A DNA stretch of 64,000 nt from Corallococcus soli (GTDB lineage: Bacteria; Myxococcota; Myxococcia; Myxococcales; Myxococcaceae): the NCBI RefSeq assembly GCF_014930455.1, contig NZ_JAAIYO010000007.1:248001-312000 (forward strand). Reading direction: 5' to 3'. Of the stretch, positions 18,810 through 27,131 are shown piece after piece. Made by a program: the position numbers and the translations under genes. The notes under the pieces are model-generated. The model was not told the origin of the DNA and searched no databases. It worked only from the letters and a program-made list of their open reading frames with translations. Each line of letters begins with the position of its first letter. Within the stretch, counting starts at the first letter, position 1.

Positions 18810-19179
18810 GCGCCAACCCCCCCAGGGTCCAGCCCCCGCCCGAACCGGCCGGGAAACCATGCATCAGTGTATCAGTCCCCGCTTCCCCTCCCGCCAGGGC
18901 CCCTTTCCGTCCCGGCGGATTTTTCCAAACATTTCCGGCCTTTTTTCGCGCCATTCAACACTCGGCCGGTGACGTCCTGCGTCGGGGATTCCAGGAGTTC
19001 GAGTCCGCCTCGACCCCCACTGCAAGTAAAATCTGCGTGTCAAATGGCGCATTCACCGGAACTCAACCAATGGTTTTCACTGATTTCTGGGAAGGCGGTT
19101 TAACTTTCGCAACCCATCGGAAACTCTGAAGTTGGCTCATGCGAGAATCCTTCATCCCCCTTGCAGTGTGAGTGACCCC
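18810..19179 (+). promoter_or_regulatory. AT-enriched divergent upstream region before the M4 protease
   Basis: About 370 bp with markedly more A/T than its surroundings, containing runs such as GGATTTTTCC, CCTTTTTTCG and CAAGTAAAATC. No gene or tRNA is supported. It separates divergent genes and probably carries the M4 protease promoter with a long 5' region plus the DUF2378 promoter. A short direct repeat ATCAGT-GT-ATCAGT lies near 18864-18877. Confidence 0.4.
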
Positions 19180-21288
19180 ATGAGCATTCGCCGCACCGAA
19201 GGTCAGACGCCCGTAACGCTCCGTCCCACCACTGAGACCGCGAAGGCCCCGGCGAAGGCGCAGAACGTCCTGCGCGTGAAGGACGGCTTCGAGTCCGTCA
19301 AGGGCGTGGGTGGCACCAACACCGCCGCGGCCGTCGCGGCCCCGACGACGACGTCGACGCAGGGCGCGGCCCCGGGCCGCCTCGCGCTGGACAGCAAGGA
19401 GGCCCAGTCGGCCATCCAGACGTCGCTGAAGCACCTCACGCCTCCGATGACGGCGTCGTCGCTGCTGGCGGCCAACAAGTCCGGCCCCACGCTGGCGCCC
19501 AAGAGCGTCGAGCGCGACGCGCTGGGAATGACGCACGTTCGCCTGGACCGCGTGCACGAGGGCGTGAAGGTCTACGGCGAGCAGCTCATCAGCCACCTGG
19601 GCCAGGACGGCAAGGTGAGCAGCGTCACCGGTGAGCAGAACCCCATCCCCGCGGGCCTGGGTTCGCAGAAGCCGAAGCTGGCGCCCCAGCAGGTCATCGA
19701 CATCGCGAAGAAGGACCTGGGCGGCAAGCCGGACAAGCAGCCCTCCGCCGAGCGCGTCATCTACCAGGACGCGGAAGGCAAGTACCACTCGGCCTACCAG
19801 GTGGAGGTGACGCAGATCACCAACCAGGCCGAGCCCAAGAAGCAGAACTACATCATCGACGCGAACTCCGGGAAGGTCCTGGAGAGCTTCAACAAGATCC
19901 ACGGCTACTCGCGCCCGCTGGCCGGGGGTGACACCCAGGCGACGACGGTGCTCGCGACCCCGAACGCGCCCATCCCGGACCTGGGCAAGGCCACGTCGAA
20001 GGTCACCGTCTCGAACGACATCACGGTCGACTCGCTGAAGCTGGACCTGGACATCAAGCACACGTTCAGCGGCGACCTCACCATCAGCCTGACCAGCCCG
20101 TCCGGCAAGACGGCCGTCGTGCAGAACCGCAAGGGCGGCGGCGTGGACGACGTGAAGGGCAGCTTCGACCTGTCCGCGTTCGCGGGCGAGTCGGCCAAGG
20201 GCGACTGGACCCTCACCGTCGAGGACAAGGCCAAGCGCGACACGGGCACCCTGCAGTCGTGGGGCCTCACCGTCACGGGCAAGGGCACCACGCCTCCCCC
20301 GACGGACCCCGTGGGCACCGCGGACGACAAGACGATGTACAGCGGCAACGTCGACCTGAAGACCACGAAGAACGCGGACGGCACGTACTCGCTGGAGGAC
20401 TCGACGCGCGGCAAGGGCGTGGTGACCTACGACGCGAAGAACGCGAACACGGCCAGCGGCCAGACGAAGATCAGCGACGACAACGACAAGTGGGGCGAGG
20501 CCACCGACCCGGCGCGCGCCAAGGCCGGCATCGACGCGCACTACGGCGCGGCCGCGACGTACGACTTCATGAAGGAAGTCCTGGGCCGTGACTCCATTGA
20601 CGGCGCGGGCGAGAAGCTCGTCAGCTACGTGCACGTGCGCAACAACTACGTGAACGCGTTCTGGGACGGCGAGAAGATGAGCTACGGCGACGGCGACGGC
20701 AAGCAGTCCGGCCCGCTCACCACGCTGGACATCGCCGGCCATGAGATCGCGCACGGCCTCACCCAGCGCACCGCCAACCTCGTCTACAGCGGCGAGTCCG
20801 GCGGCCTGAACGAGTCCTTCTCCGACATCATCGGCACGGGCGTGGAGTGGCACGCCGCCCAGAAGAACCCCGACGTCAAGTGGAACTGGACCGTGGGCGA
20901 GGCCGCGTGGACGCCGACGAACGGCGACCCGCACGACGGCCTGCGCTACATGAACGACCCGACCAAGGACAACTACTCGGTCGACAACTACAAGAACTAC
21001 CCGAAGCAGACGGAGGTGCACGGCTCCAGCGGCATCTCCAACAACGCCTTCTACCTCCTGGTGGAGGGCGGCAAGAACCGCACCTCCGGCCTGGAAGTGA
21101 AGGACGGCATCGGGATGGAGGACGGCCTGAAGATCTTCGGCCGCGCCCTCACCACGTACATGACCCCGAAGACGAACTTCGCGCAGGCCCGCGAGGCCAC
21201 CATCAAGTCCGCCACGGACCTGTACGGCGCGGACTCCAACCAGGTCCAGAAGGTCAAGGACGCCTGGACCGCGGTCGGCGTGAACTAG
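19180..21288 (+). CDS. M4 (thermolysin) metalloprotease with internal P-domain, no signal peptide
   Basis: 702 residues. Order: a Thr/Ala/Pro-rich N-terminus without hydrophobic core (1-70); an FTP/PepSY-type propeptide (about 95-235, with GMTHVRLDRVHEGVKVYGEQ and YIIDANSGKVLESF); a proprotein-convertase P-domain (about 265-365, TFSGDLTISLTSPSGKT through GDWTLTVED); then the M4 domain with zinc motif HEIAH at 521-525, the third ligand in GGLNESFSD, and a C-terminal His in HGSSGISNNAF. P-domains normally follow the catalytic domain, so placement between propeptide and protease is unusual. The export route is unclear: the N-terminus has no Sec, Tat or lipobox signal. An in-frame GTG at 19168 is an alternative start. 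Confidence 0.92.
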   Translation: MSIRRTEGQTPVTLRPTTETAKAPAKAQNVLRVKDGFESVKGVGGTNTAAAVAAPTTTSTQGAAPGRLALDSKEAQSAIQTSLKHLTPPMTASSLLAANKSGPTLAPKSVERDALGMTHVRLDRVHEGVKVYGEQLISHLGQDGKVSSVTGEQNPIPAGLGSQKPKLAPQQVIDIAKKDLGGKPDKQPSAERVIYQDAEGKYHSAYQVEVTQITNQAEPKKQNYIIDANSGKVLESFNKIHGYSRPLAGGDTQATTVLATPNAPIPDLGKATSKVTVSNDITVDSLKLDLDIKHTFSGDLTISLTSPSGKTAVVQNRKGGGVDDVKGSFDLSAFAGESAKGDWTLTVEDKAKRDTGTLQSWGLTVTGKGTTPPPTDPVGTADDKTMYSGNVDLKTTKNADGTYSLEDSTRGKGVVTYDAKNANTASGQTKISDDNDKWGEATDPARAKAGIDAHYGAAATYDFMKEVLGRDSIDGAGEKLVSYVHVRNNYVNAFWDGEKMSYGDGDGKQSGPLTTLDIAGHEIAHGLTQRTANLVYSGESGGLNESFSDIIGTGVEWHAAQKNPDVKWNWTVGEAAWTPTNGDPHDGLRYMNDPTKDNYSVDNYKNYPKQTEVHGSSGISNNAFYLLVEGGKNRTSGLEVKDGIGMEDGLKIFGRALTTYMTPKTNFAQAREATIKSATDLYGADSNQVQKVKDAWTAVGVN

Positions 21289-21316
21289 TCGTCCCCCACG
21301 CTTCTTGAAGCACTCC

Positions 21317-21357
21317 GAGGCGGGTCCGGTGTCGAAGCCGGGCCCGCCTCTTCCTTT
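21317..21357 (+). terminator. Intrinsic terminator of the M4 protease gene
   Basis: A 13-bp stem (GAGGCGGGTCCGG with CCGGGCCCGCCTC, one G-U pair) closes an 8-base loop and is followed by TTCCTTT. It lies 29 bp after the stop codon. It is the clearest intrinsic terminator in the window. Confidence 0.85.
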
Positions 21358-21383
21358 GCGTCAGGCGCGGTCAGCGCCCAGGC

Positions 21384-22694
21384 TCAGGCGAAGAAGCGCG
21401 TCAGCACCGCCACCATGCGGGCCACGTCGGACGCGGCCGCCAGCTCCCGGATGGAGTGCATGGACAGCATGGGGTTGCCCACGTCCACCGTGCGGATGCC
21501 CAGCTGCCCCGCGGTGATGGGGCCAATGGTGCTGCCGCAGCCCAGGTCCGTGCGGGTGACGAAGTGCTGGGGCGTGACGCCGGCCTCCTTGCACAGCGCG
21601 GCGAAGTGGGCCCACGACTCGCCGTCCGTCGCGTAGGACTGGTTCACGTTCGTCTTGATGACCGGCCCGCCGCCCAGCTGCGGCTGGTGCTTGGGTTCGT
21701 GCATGGACGGGTAGTTGGGGTGCACCGCGTGCGCCATGTCCGCGCTCACCATGAACGAGCGGCGGATGGCGCGGTGGAACGCGTCCGCGCGGCCGTCCGC
21801 GTGCCCCTGGACGATGCGCTCCAGCAGGTCCTTCAGGAACGGCGACGCGGCGCCCTGCGCGCTGCGGCTGCCGCACTCCTCATGGTCGTAGAGCACCACG
21901 CCGCAGGTGGCCTCGCGCGGGCCGCCCGGCGACAGCAGCGCGGTGAGGCCGGTGTGGCAGGAGGCCAGGTTGTCCAGGCGGGGCGCGTGGAGGAACTCCC
22001 CGTGCAGGCCCGAGCGGGTGGACGGCTGCACGTCGTAGAGGCACAGGTCGTAACCCAGGAGGTCATCCGCGACCGCCGTCACGCCCTCCTTCGCCAGCTC
22101 CTCCACCAGCAGCGCGCGCAGCTCCGCGGGGCCCGCGCTCTCCAGGCCCAGCACCGGCACCATGTGCTCCTGCGGGTTGAGCTTGAGGCCCTCGCTGTTG
22201 ACGCCGCGGTTCAGGTGGATGGCCAGGTTGGGCACGCGCAAGAGCGGCCGGCGGAAGTCCACCAGGTGGTGCTCCGGGCGGCCGTTCTTCAGCACCACCA
22301 CGCGGCCCGCGAGCGACAGGTCGCGGTCCGTCCAGGTGTGCAGCAGCACCCCGCCGTAGACTTCGACGCCGAGCTGCTGGTAGCCGTGGCGGTTGACGGG
22401 CGCGTTCGGCTTGAGGCGCAGGTTGGGCGAGTCCGTGTGCGAGCCCACCAGCCGGAAGCCGGTGGCGTCCACCGGCTTCGTGCCCAGTTGGAAGGCGGCG
22501 ATGCTCGTGCCGCCGCGCACCACGAAGACCTTGTCCCCGGCCTTGAGGGACCAGGACTCGCGCTCGTCGAGCGCGCGGTAGCCCGCGTCGGTGAGGCGGC
22601 GCGCCGTCTCCCGCACGGCGTGGTACGGCGTGGGCGACGCGTCGATGTACTGGAGGAGGTCTCCGGCCTGCTTGTCGGTGTCGGTGGGGCTCAT
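21384..22694 (-). CDS. apeB: M18 family aminopeptidase
   Basis: 436 residues, full length for family M18. Dinuclear zinc ligands are recognisable: His in VGSHTDSPNLRLKP, Asp in APRLDNLAS, Glu pair in DHEECGS, Asp in SADMAHAVHPN and His in LSMHSIRE near the C-terminus. It is a cytosolic aminopeptidase, typically favouring acidic or neutral N-terminal residues, that finishes peptide breakdown. It starts 12 bp after the upstream oxygenase-like gene on the same strand, so both are probably one transcript. Confidence 0.95.
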   Translation of the reverse strand: MSPTDTDKQAGDLLQYIDASPTPYHAVRETARRLTDAGYRALDERESWSLKAGDKVFVVRGGTSIAAFQLGTKPVDATGFRLVGSHTDSPNLRLKPNAPVNRHGYQQLGVEVYGGVLLHTWTDRDLSLAGRVVVLKNGRPEHHLVDFRRPLLRVPNLAIHLNRGVNSEGLKLNPQEHMVPVLGLESAGPAELRALLVEELAKEGVTAVADDLLGYDLCLYDVQPSTRSGLHGEFLHAPRLDNLASCHTGLTALLSPGGPREATCGVVLYDHEECGSRSAQGAASPFLKDLLERIVQGHADGRADAFHRAIRRSFMVSADMAHAVHPNYPSMHEPKHQPQLGGGPVIKTNVNQSYATDGESWAHFAALCKEAGVTPQHFVTRTDLGCGSTIGPITAGQLGIRTVDVGNPMLSMHSIRELAAASDVARMVAVLTRFFA

Positions 22695-22706
22695 GGGCCC
22701 GGCACG

Positions 22707-23540
22707 CTAACGCCGTCCGGCCTCCATGCCACGTCCCACTGTCGTTCCCTGGACAGGCAGGCGTGCGCCCGACGGCAGGATGGTGGAGGAGGCGCGCGTC
22801 TTCGGCCCGGCATCCAGGAACGTCCCCAGGAGCACCCAGCGGCGGGCGGTCTCCTCGCGGGCCTTCTTCGCCACCAGCGGCGTCGTGTAGTGCCAGAAGG
22901 GCAGCCGGTACACGGTGACGCCGCCCACGGTGCTGACCTTCGTCAGCTCGGAGAAGTGCCCGTCCTTCGCGTACACGAGGTACTGGTGGTCCACGGCGGG
23001 CAGCGTCAGGCTGACGTGCATGTCCACGTAGCCGTGGCGCGCGTCGTCCTCCTCCGGGTGGTGGTCGGTGTGCGGGCCCGTGTAGTCGCCGGGGCTGTAG
23101 CAGAGCGTCTGGATGCCCCATCCGCGCTTGAGCGCCCGGCCGCTCACCGCCGCCGCGAAGCCCGCGAACGTGTCCGAGCGCAGGAGCGCCACCAGCCCCA
23201 GGGCCTCCGCGGCCCGCCACGAGCGCGAGCGCCGGCTCTCCAGGAGCGCGGTGCGCACGCGCACCGTCTTGGGCAGCGCCTCCGTGTAGTTCTCCACCAT
23301 GCCGGAGATGGAGTCCTCCGGGATGGGGTCCTCCATCGTCACCAGCGTGTCGCGCATCGCCACGTCCAGCATGTCGCGGACCTGGGTCGCCTTCTTCACG
23401 TCGATGACGCCTTGCAGCGCGATGAAGGGACGCGTGGGGTCCAACAACGCGCCGCAGGTCTCGGAGTCTCGACCTTCGAGAATGCGGCGGCCCTTGGGGG
23501 TGAGCAGGTCGGCGAACTGGGTGGGAAAGCGCGGGGCCAT
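22707..23540 (-). CDS. 2OG-Fe(II) oxygenase-like protein
   Basis: 277 residues. The central part has SPGDYTGPHTDHHPEED, an HxD pair typical of Fe(II)/2-oxoglutarate oxygenases. A later His in PFWHYTTPL and an Arg in ETARRWVLLGTF could supply the third iron ligand and the oxoglutarate salt bridge within a double-stranded beta-helix. The substrate is unknown. A second in-frame ATG lies 12 bp upstream at 23552. It is co-oriented with and 12 bp before the M18 aminopeptidase gene. The family call rests on motif spacing only. Confidence 0.55.
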   Translation of the reverse strand: MAPRFPTQFADLLTPKGRRILEGRDSETCGALLDPTRPFIALQGVIDVKKATQVRDMLDVAMRDTLVTMEDPIPEDSISGMVENYTEALPKTVRVRTALLESRRSRSWRAAEALGLVALLRSDTFAGFAAAVSGRALKRGWGIQTLCYSPGDYTGPHTDHHPEEDDARHGYVDMHVSLTLPAVDHQYLVYAKDGHFSELTKVSTVGGVTVYRLPFWHYTTPLVAKKAREETARRWVLLGTFLDAGPKTRASSTILPSGARLPVQGTTVGRGMEAGRR

Positions 23541-23666
23541 GGCGCGCACCATAGCGGCCCGGGGGCGGAACGCACGCGCCGGGGTGGCCGGGCACGGGGG
23601 CCAGGCAACTCCCCTGCTCGCCCGGGCGATAATCCGGTACTCCGAAATCCAGGGTAGAAGGTGACC

Positions 23667-24377
23667 ATGACGTCCGTCCGCCGCCCCCCCACCGCCGCTC
23701 CCTCCGCAGCCACGACCCGCACGCAGGCCCCGGCCGCGCAGACGACCCGGTCCAATCAGGTGACGCAGGTGTCGCGCGCGGAGGTGCTCAACCGCGCGGA
23801 GCTGGCGCGGGTGCGCTCGACGCAGCCGCCGGTGGCGCCGACGCCGGGCTCGTGGCGGGGTGGCGCGAACACGGAGGTGGGCCGCGCCATCCAGACGATG
23901 CGCTCGCGGCTGGCGGACGTGAACATCAGCATCAAGGGTGACACGCCGCAGAGCCTGTTCGACCGTGCCATCCTGGACAACAAGCACGTCACGAACGAGC
24001 AGCTCGTGGAGATGTCCAAGGTGACGCTGGAGCAGCTGGCCACGGACCCCAAGGACCGCGCGAAGGTGCTGCAGAAGGTCCCCAACGCGCGCGAGCTGCC
24101 GGTGCACAAGTTCACCGTCGCGATGCTGTCCGCGGTGACGGGCATCGACCGCGCGAAGCTGTCGGAGGCCTGTCCGGACCTGGGCCTCACGGGCGCGCCG
24201 GGCACGCCGCTGCTCTACGCGGCCAAGACGGAGCGCATGCAGCGTTCCACCGCCCTGCACGACTTCACCGACTACATGCGCGGCGCGGGCGTGAAGGGCA
24301 TGAACAAGGCCGTCTGGGGTGTGGAGAACCGCATCCTCTCCGCCATCGTCTCCGCGGCGGGCGGCGGCCGGTACTGA
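23667..24377 (+). CDS. Hypothetical protein with Thr/Ala/Gln-rich N-terminus
   Basis: 236 residues; not recognised. The first 60 residues are low-complexity (Thr, Ala, Gln, Arg, Pro) and look disordered. The rest is a compact, mostly helical domain beginning around VGRAIQTMRSRLADV and ending GVENRILSAIVSAAGGGRY. There is no signal peptide or transmembrane helix. AGAAGG five bases before the ATG supports the start at 23667 rather than the GTG at 23661. The N-terminal style resembles that of the signal-less M4 protease 4 kb upstream, which may hint at a shared export route. Confidence 0.7.
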   Translation: MTSVRRPPTAAPSAATTRTQAPAAQTTRSNQVTQVSRAEVLNRAELARVRSTQPPVAPTPGSWRGGANTEVGRAIQTMRSRLADVNISIKGDTPQSLFDRAILDNKHVTNEQLVEMSKVTLEQLATDPKDRAKVLQKVPNARELPVHKFTVAMLSAVTGIDRAKLSEACPDLGLTGAPGTPLLYAAKTERMQRSTALHDFTDYMRGAGVKGMNKAVWGVENRILSAIVSAAGGGRY

Positions 24378-24441
24378 CGTCGTCGTAGCAGCCGGGTCCA
24401 CGCGCAGGAGGCGGCACGAAGCCCCTCCCGCGCGGGCCGCT

Positions 24442-25377
24442 TCAATCCCCGCCCGTGCCCCCGGCAAGCTTCTGCCGCGCGGACTCCAGGCGCTTCCCGC
24501 GCACCTTCGCGGCCAGGTCCAGCAGGTGCCGGTCGCGCTGCCACTTCTCGCGCGTCTCCACGTCCACCCCCTCCCAGGCCGTCTCGCAGCGCTCCATCGC
24601 GCGGTGCAGCTGCGCGAGCGCACCGCCCAGCGCCACGTGCACGCCCGGGTCGCTGGGGTCCTCCTGCGACAGGGCCCGCATCAGCACCGCGACGGCGACC
24701 AGCTCCTCGCGCAGCGTCACCGGCCAGCCGCACCGCCGGCCCACCTTCAGGAGCCAGCCCAGCACGGCCAGGTTGACGTGGCAGTCCTCCACGGTGCGGA
24801 ACGGCCGCAGGTAGCGCGTGTACCCGTCCCCGGGCAGCACGTCCTCCGGGGCCACGGTGACGCCCTCCAGCCGCAGCGCCGCGTGGGGCACCTCCGGCAC
24901 GAAGTCCAGCGGGGGCAGCGGCTCCACCTGGACGCCCGGCTTCTTCGCGTCCACCACCACCATGCGCAGGCGGTTGCGCCCCTGCGCGTCGCGGCCCTCG
25001 GTGGCCACCACCAGCAGCAGCTCCGCGTACGGGCCCAGGGTGACGTAGGTCTTCACCCCGTCCAGCTTCCACCCCGCGCCGGAGGGCGTGAGCGTCGTCC
25101 CGATGGCGTTGGGGTGGCCTCCGCCGGACTCGGTGGCGCAGAGCGCGACGCGGCGGTCCGCGGGGAGCTGGGGGAAGAGCGAGCGCAGCGCGGCGTGGTA
25201 GCCGGAGGCGAACGCGTACCCCAGCCGGTCCGTCCGGAACCCGCTCGCGAGCGCCAGGTCGGCGGGGAGCGGGAAGCGCGGCAGCACCGTGAGGTGCCTT
25301 CGCCACCAGGCGTCCACCGAGTCGAGCGAGGGAGAGTCGGGGGCTTCGGTGAGCAGGAAGCGCAGGACGTCTTTCAC
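24442..25377 (-). CDS. Acyl-CoA dehydrogenase-like protein
   Basis: 311 residues, shorter than the usual 380. It keeps the middle ACAD beta-domain pattern: CATESGGGHPNAIGTTL (the T-E-x-x-G flavin/substrate segment), WKLDGVKTYVTLGPYAELLLVVA, and AALRLEGVTVAPEDVLPG. The C-terminal helical domain is short and lacks an obvious catalytic Glu, so activity on acyl-CoA is uncertain. The GTG start follows GGGAAG. It lies 52 bp downstream of the SET-domain gene on the same strand. It could be a degenerate or specialised flavoprotein. Confidence 0.62.
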   Translation of the reverse strand: MKDVLRFLLTEAPDSPSLDSVDAWWRRHLTVLPRFPLPADLALASGFRTDRLGYAFASGYHAALRSLFPQLPADRRVALCATESGGGHPNAIGTTLTPSGAGWKLDGVKTYVTLGPYAELLLVVATEGRDAQGRNRLRMVVVDAKKPGVQVEPLPPLDFVPEVPHAALRLEGVTVAPEDVLPGDGYTRYLRPFRTVEDCHVNLAVLGWLLKVGRRCGWPVTLREELVAVAVLMRALSQEDPSDPGVHVALGGALAQLHRAMERCETAWEGVDVETREKWQRDRHLLDLAAKVRGKRLESARQKLAGGTGGD

Positions 25378-25429
25378 GCTTCCCACTCTAACGCCCACCC
25401 CCGCCACGCGCGCGACCGTTTGGCGGCCT

Positions 25430-26158
25430 TCAGCTCGCCGCGCGGCGGCCCCGGACCGCGCTCTTCGTGCTCTTCGCGCGCTGGGTGCCCCGCTGCGGGC
25501 CCGCGGCGGACTTCGACGGAGAGGTCTTCCGGGACTTCGACTTCGAGGCGGCCTTGGAGGACGACTTGGCCTTCGAGGCGGGCTTCGAAGCGACCTTGGA
25601 GGACGTCTTGGACTTCGAGGCGGCCTTGGACTTCGACGGGGCCTTGGCCTTGCTCGCGGGCTTCTTGCGGCGCGCGGGGGCCTTCTTCTCCGGGGCGAGG
25701 ATGGTGCCACGGCACGAGGGCGTGCCACAGCGGCAGACGTAGAGCCCCTCGGCGTCGTCGCCCATCTCCGGCGTGCGCTCGTAGGCGTAGTCGTACGTCA
25801 GCTCCTCGCCCGGTTCGATGGCGCGCAGCGCGTAGATGTGGATGTGGCCCTTGTCGATGAGCGACTGGCAGTTGGGCTCGCACGAGTGGTTGATGTAGCG
25901 CGACTCGTTGTGCAGCGTGCCCGCGTCCAGCACCGTGTCGTCGTCCAGGTTGAAGAGGAAGGTGTGGTGGCGCTCCATCGACTCGTCGTCGTAGCGCGTG
26001 TCCGCCTGGGCCTGGGTGATGCGCTCACCGATGTACTCGATGATGCGCGCGCCCTTGCGGATGCGGCGGGTGGCGAAGGCTCCGAGTCCCTGGATGGGGG
26101 ACTGGCGCAGCTCGAAGGGAATCGACGGGGTCGGCTGGAAGGATGGAGAAGTCATCAT
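25430..26158 (-). CDS. SET-domain protein lysine methyltransferase with histone-H1-like tail
   Basis: 242 residues. The SET domain (about 14-150) has GLGAFATRRIRKG, NHSC at 90-93 followed by EPNC, and GEELTYDY at 117-124 with the catalytic Tyr pair. A post-SET zinc site follows: Cys142 and Cys144 (CRC) and Cys149. Residues 157-242 are almost only Lys, Ser, Ala, Pro, Arg and Thr, in repeats of KSK/ASK type like eukaryotic histone H1 tails. The fold methylates protein lysines using SAM; the tail suggests nucleic-acid binding. The target is unknown. Start: two consecutive ATGs at 26158. Confidence 0.92.
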   Translation of the reverse strand: MMTSPSFQPTPSIPFELRQSPIQGLGAFATRRIRKGARIIEYIGERITQAQADTRYDDESMERHHTFLFNLDDDTVLDAGTLHNESRYINHSCEPNCQSLIDKGHIHIYALRAIEPGEELTYDYAYERTPEMGDDAEGLYVCRCGTPSCRGTILAPEKKAPARRKKPASKAKAPSKSKAASKSKTSSKVASKPASKAKSSSKAASKSKSRKTSPSKSAAGPQRGTQRAKSTKSAVRGRRAAS

Positions 26159-26262
26159 CAGGGAGGGGCGCGGCTGGGGCGGGAGGCGTGTTCAACCAGG
26201 ACGCTGCCGTGAGGCGCGGTGTAGCGTGCCGCAGTCAAGCCCGCGAAGAAAGGCACTCGATC

Positions 26263-26634
26263 ATGCGGTGGTGGCTCGTGGTGGGAGCGGTGAACGCTTT
26301 CCTGTCCGTGGGGGCGGGAGCCTTCGGGGCGCATGCGTTGCGCGCCCGACTGCCCCAGGACCTTCAGGTCGTCTTCGAAACCGGCGCGCGCTACCACATG
26401 TACCACGCGCTCGCGCTGGTGGCGGTGGGGCTGCTGGGCGTCACGCGCCCCTCGCCGCTGCTGTCCGCCGCCGGGTGGGCGATGCTCGCGGGCATCGTCC
26501 TCTTCTCCGGCAGCCTCTACGCGCTCGCCCTCTCCGGGGTGCGCGTGCTGGGCGCCGTCACCCCGCTGGGCGGCCTGGGCTTCCTCGCGGGCTGGGTCCT
26601 CTTCGCCGTGGCCGCGTGGCGGACCGCGCCGTGA
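26263..26634 (+). CDS. DUF423 small inner-membrane protein
   Basis: 123 residues with four predicted transmembrane helices. Family landmarks are GAFGAHALRARL near residue 20, YHMYHALALVAVGLL, LFSGSLYALAL and TPLGGLGFLAGW. The DUF423 (YgdD-like) family is widespread and of unknown function. The ATG at 26263 sits before the first helix. It diverges from the SET gene across about 100 bp, where both promoters should lie. Confidence 0.92.
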   Translation: MRWWLVVGAVNAFLSVGAGAFGAHALRARLPQDLQVVFETGARYHMYHALALVAVGLLGVTRPSPLLSAAGWAMLAGIVLFSGSLYALALSGVRVLGAVTPLGGLGFLAGWVLFAVAAWRTAP

Positions 26635-26652
26635 GGACGCGGCCCCTCGCGC

Positions 26653-26961
26653 TCACTCCTTCAGCAGGGGTGGCAGCGGGTAGATGAGGTCCAGGTCGCG
26701 GTGGTTGCGCAGCCCGCAGGCCTCGCGCTGCACGGTGAGGTTCCAGCGCAGGCGCTCCGCCTCCTTCCAGAGCGCGCGGTACGCCCCGTAGCGAGCGGCC
26801 CGCGCCGCGCTGGACAGGGCGCGCAGCTCCCGCTCGGACTCGGCCAGCGCCGCGAGGGCCTTCTCCAGGCTGTCGCCGGAGCGGCGCAGGCCGGAGGCGC
26901 GCTCGCGCTGGAAGTCCACCTCCACGGGCAGCAGGGTCTCCACCTTCACCGGACGGGCCAT
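26653..26961 (-). CDS. Small conserved-looking hypothetical protein
   Basis: 102 residues, not recognised. It is helical and charged, with an Arg/Glu/Leu/Ala-rich centre (SGDSLEKALAALAESERELRAL) suggesting a coiled coil and a C-terminal NHRDLDLIYPLPPLL. No signal peptide or membrane helix. I chose the Met at 26961 because the 12 residues upstream are atypical. It is convergent with the DUF423 gene (18 bp) and divergent from mug. Confidence 0.6.
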   Translation of the reverse strand: MARPVKVETLLPVEVDFQRERASGLRRSGDSLEKALAALAESERELRALSSAARAARYGAYRALWKEAERLRWNLTVQREACGLRNHRDLDLIYPLPPLLKE

Positions 26962-27131
26962 GGCCTTCCGGATAACAACGACGCCGGGGGCCCGCATCGC
27001 CCGCCGGGGCCCCCTGCCCTCGCGCCCACCGGACAGGCGGCCGGGCCACGGTCCGGGGGAGCGGAAGGCCCCGGGTGGAAACCGGCGTGCGAGTCCGTAC
27101 CCGACCCGCTAGGTTTGGACTCCCAGACCCG

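Noticed and set aside
18985-19025. GAGTTCGAGTCC resembling a tRNA T-arm and possible attachment site
   Set aside because: The bases flanking the loop do not form a 5-bp stem and no acceptor, D or anticodon arms fit upstream.
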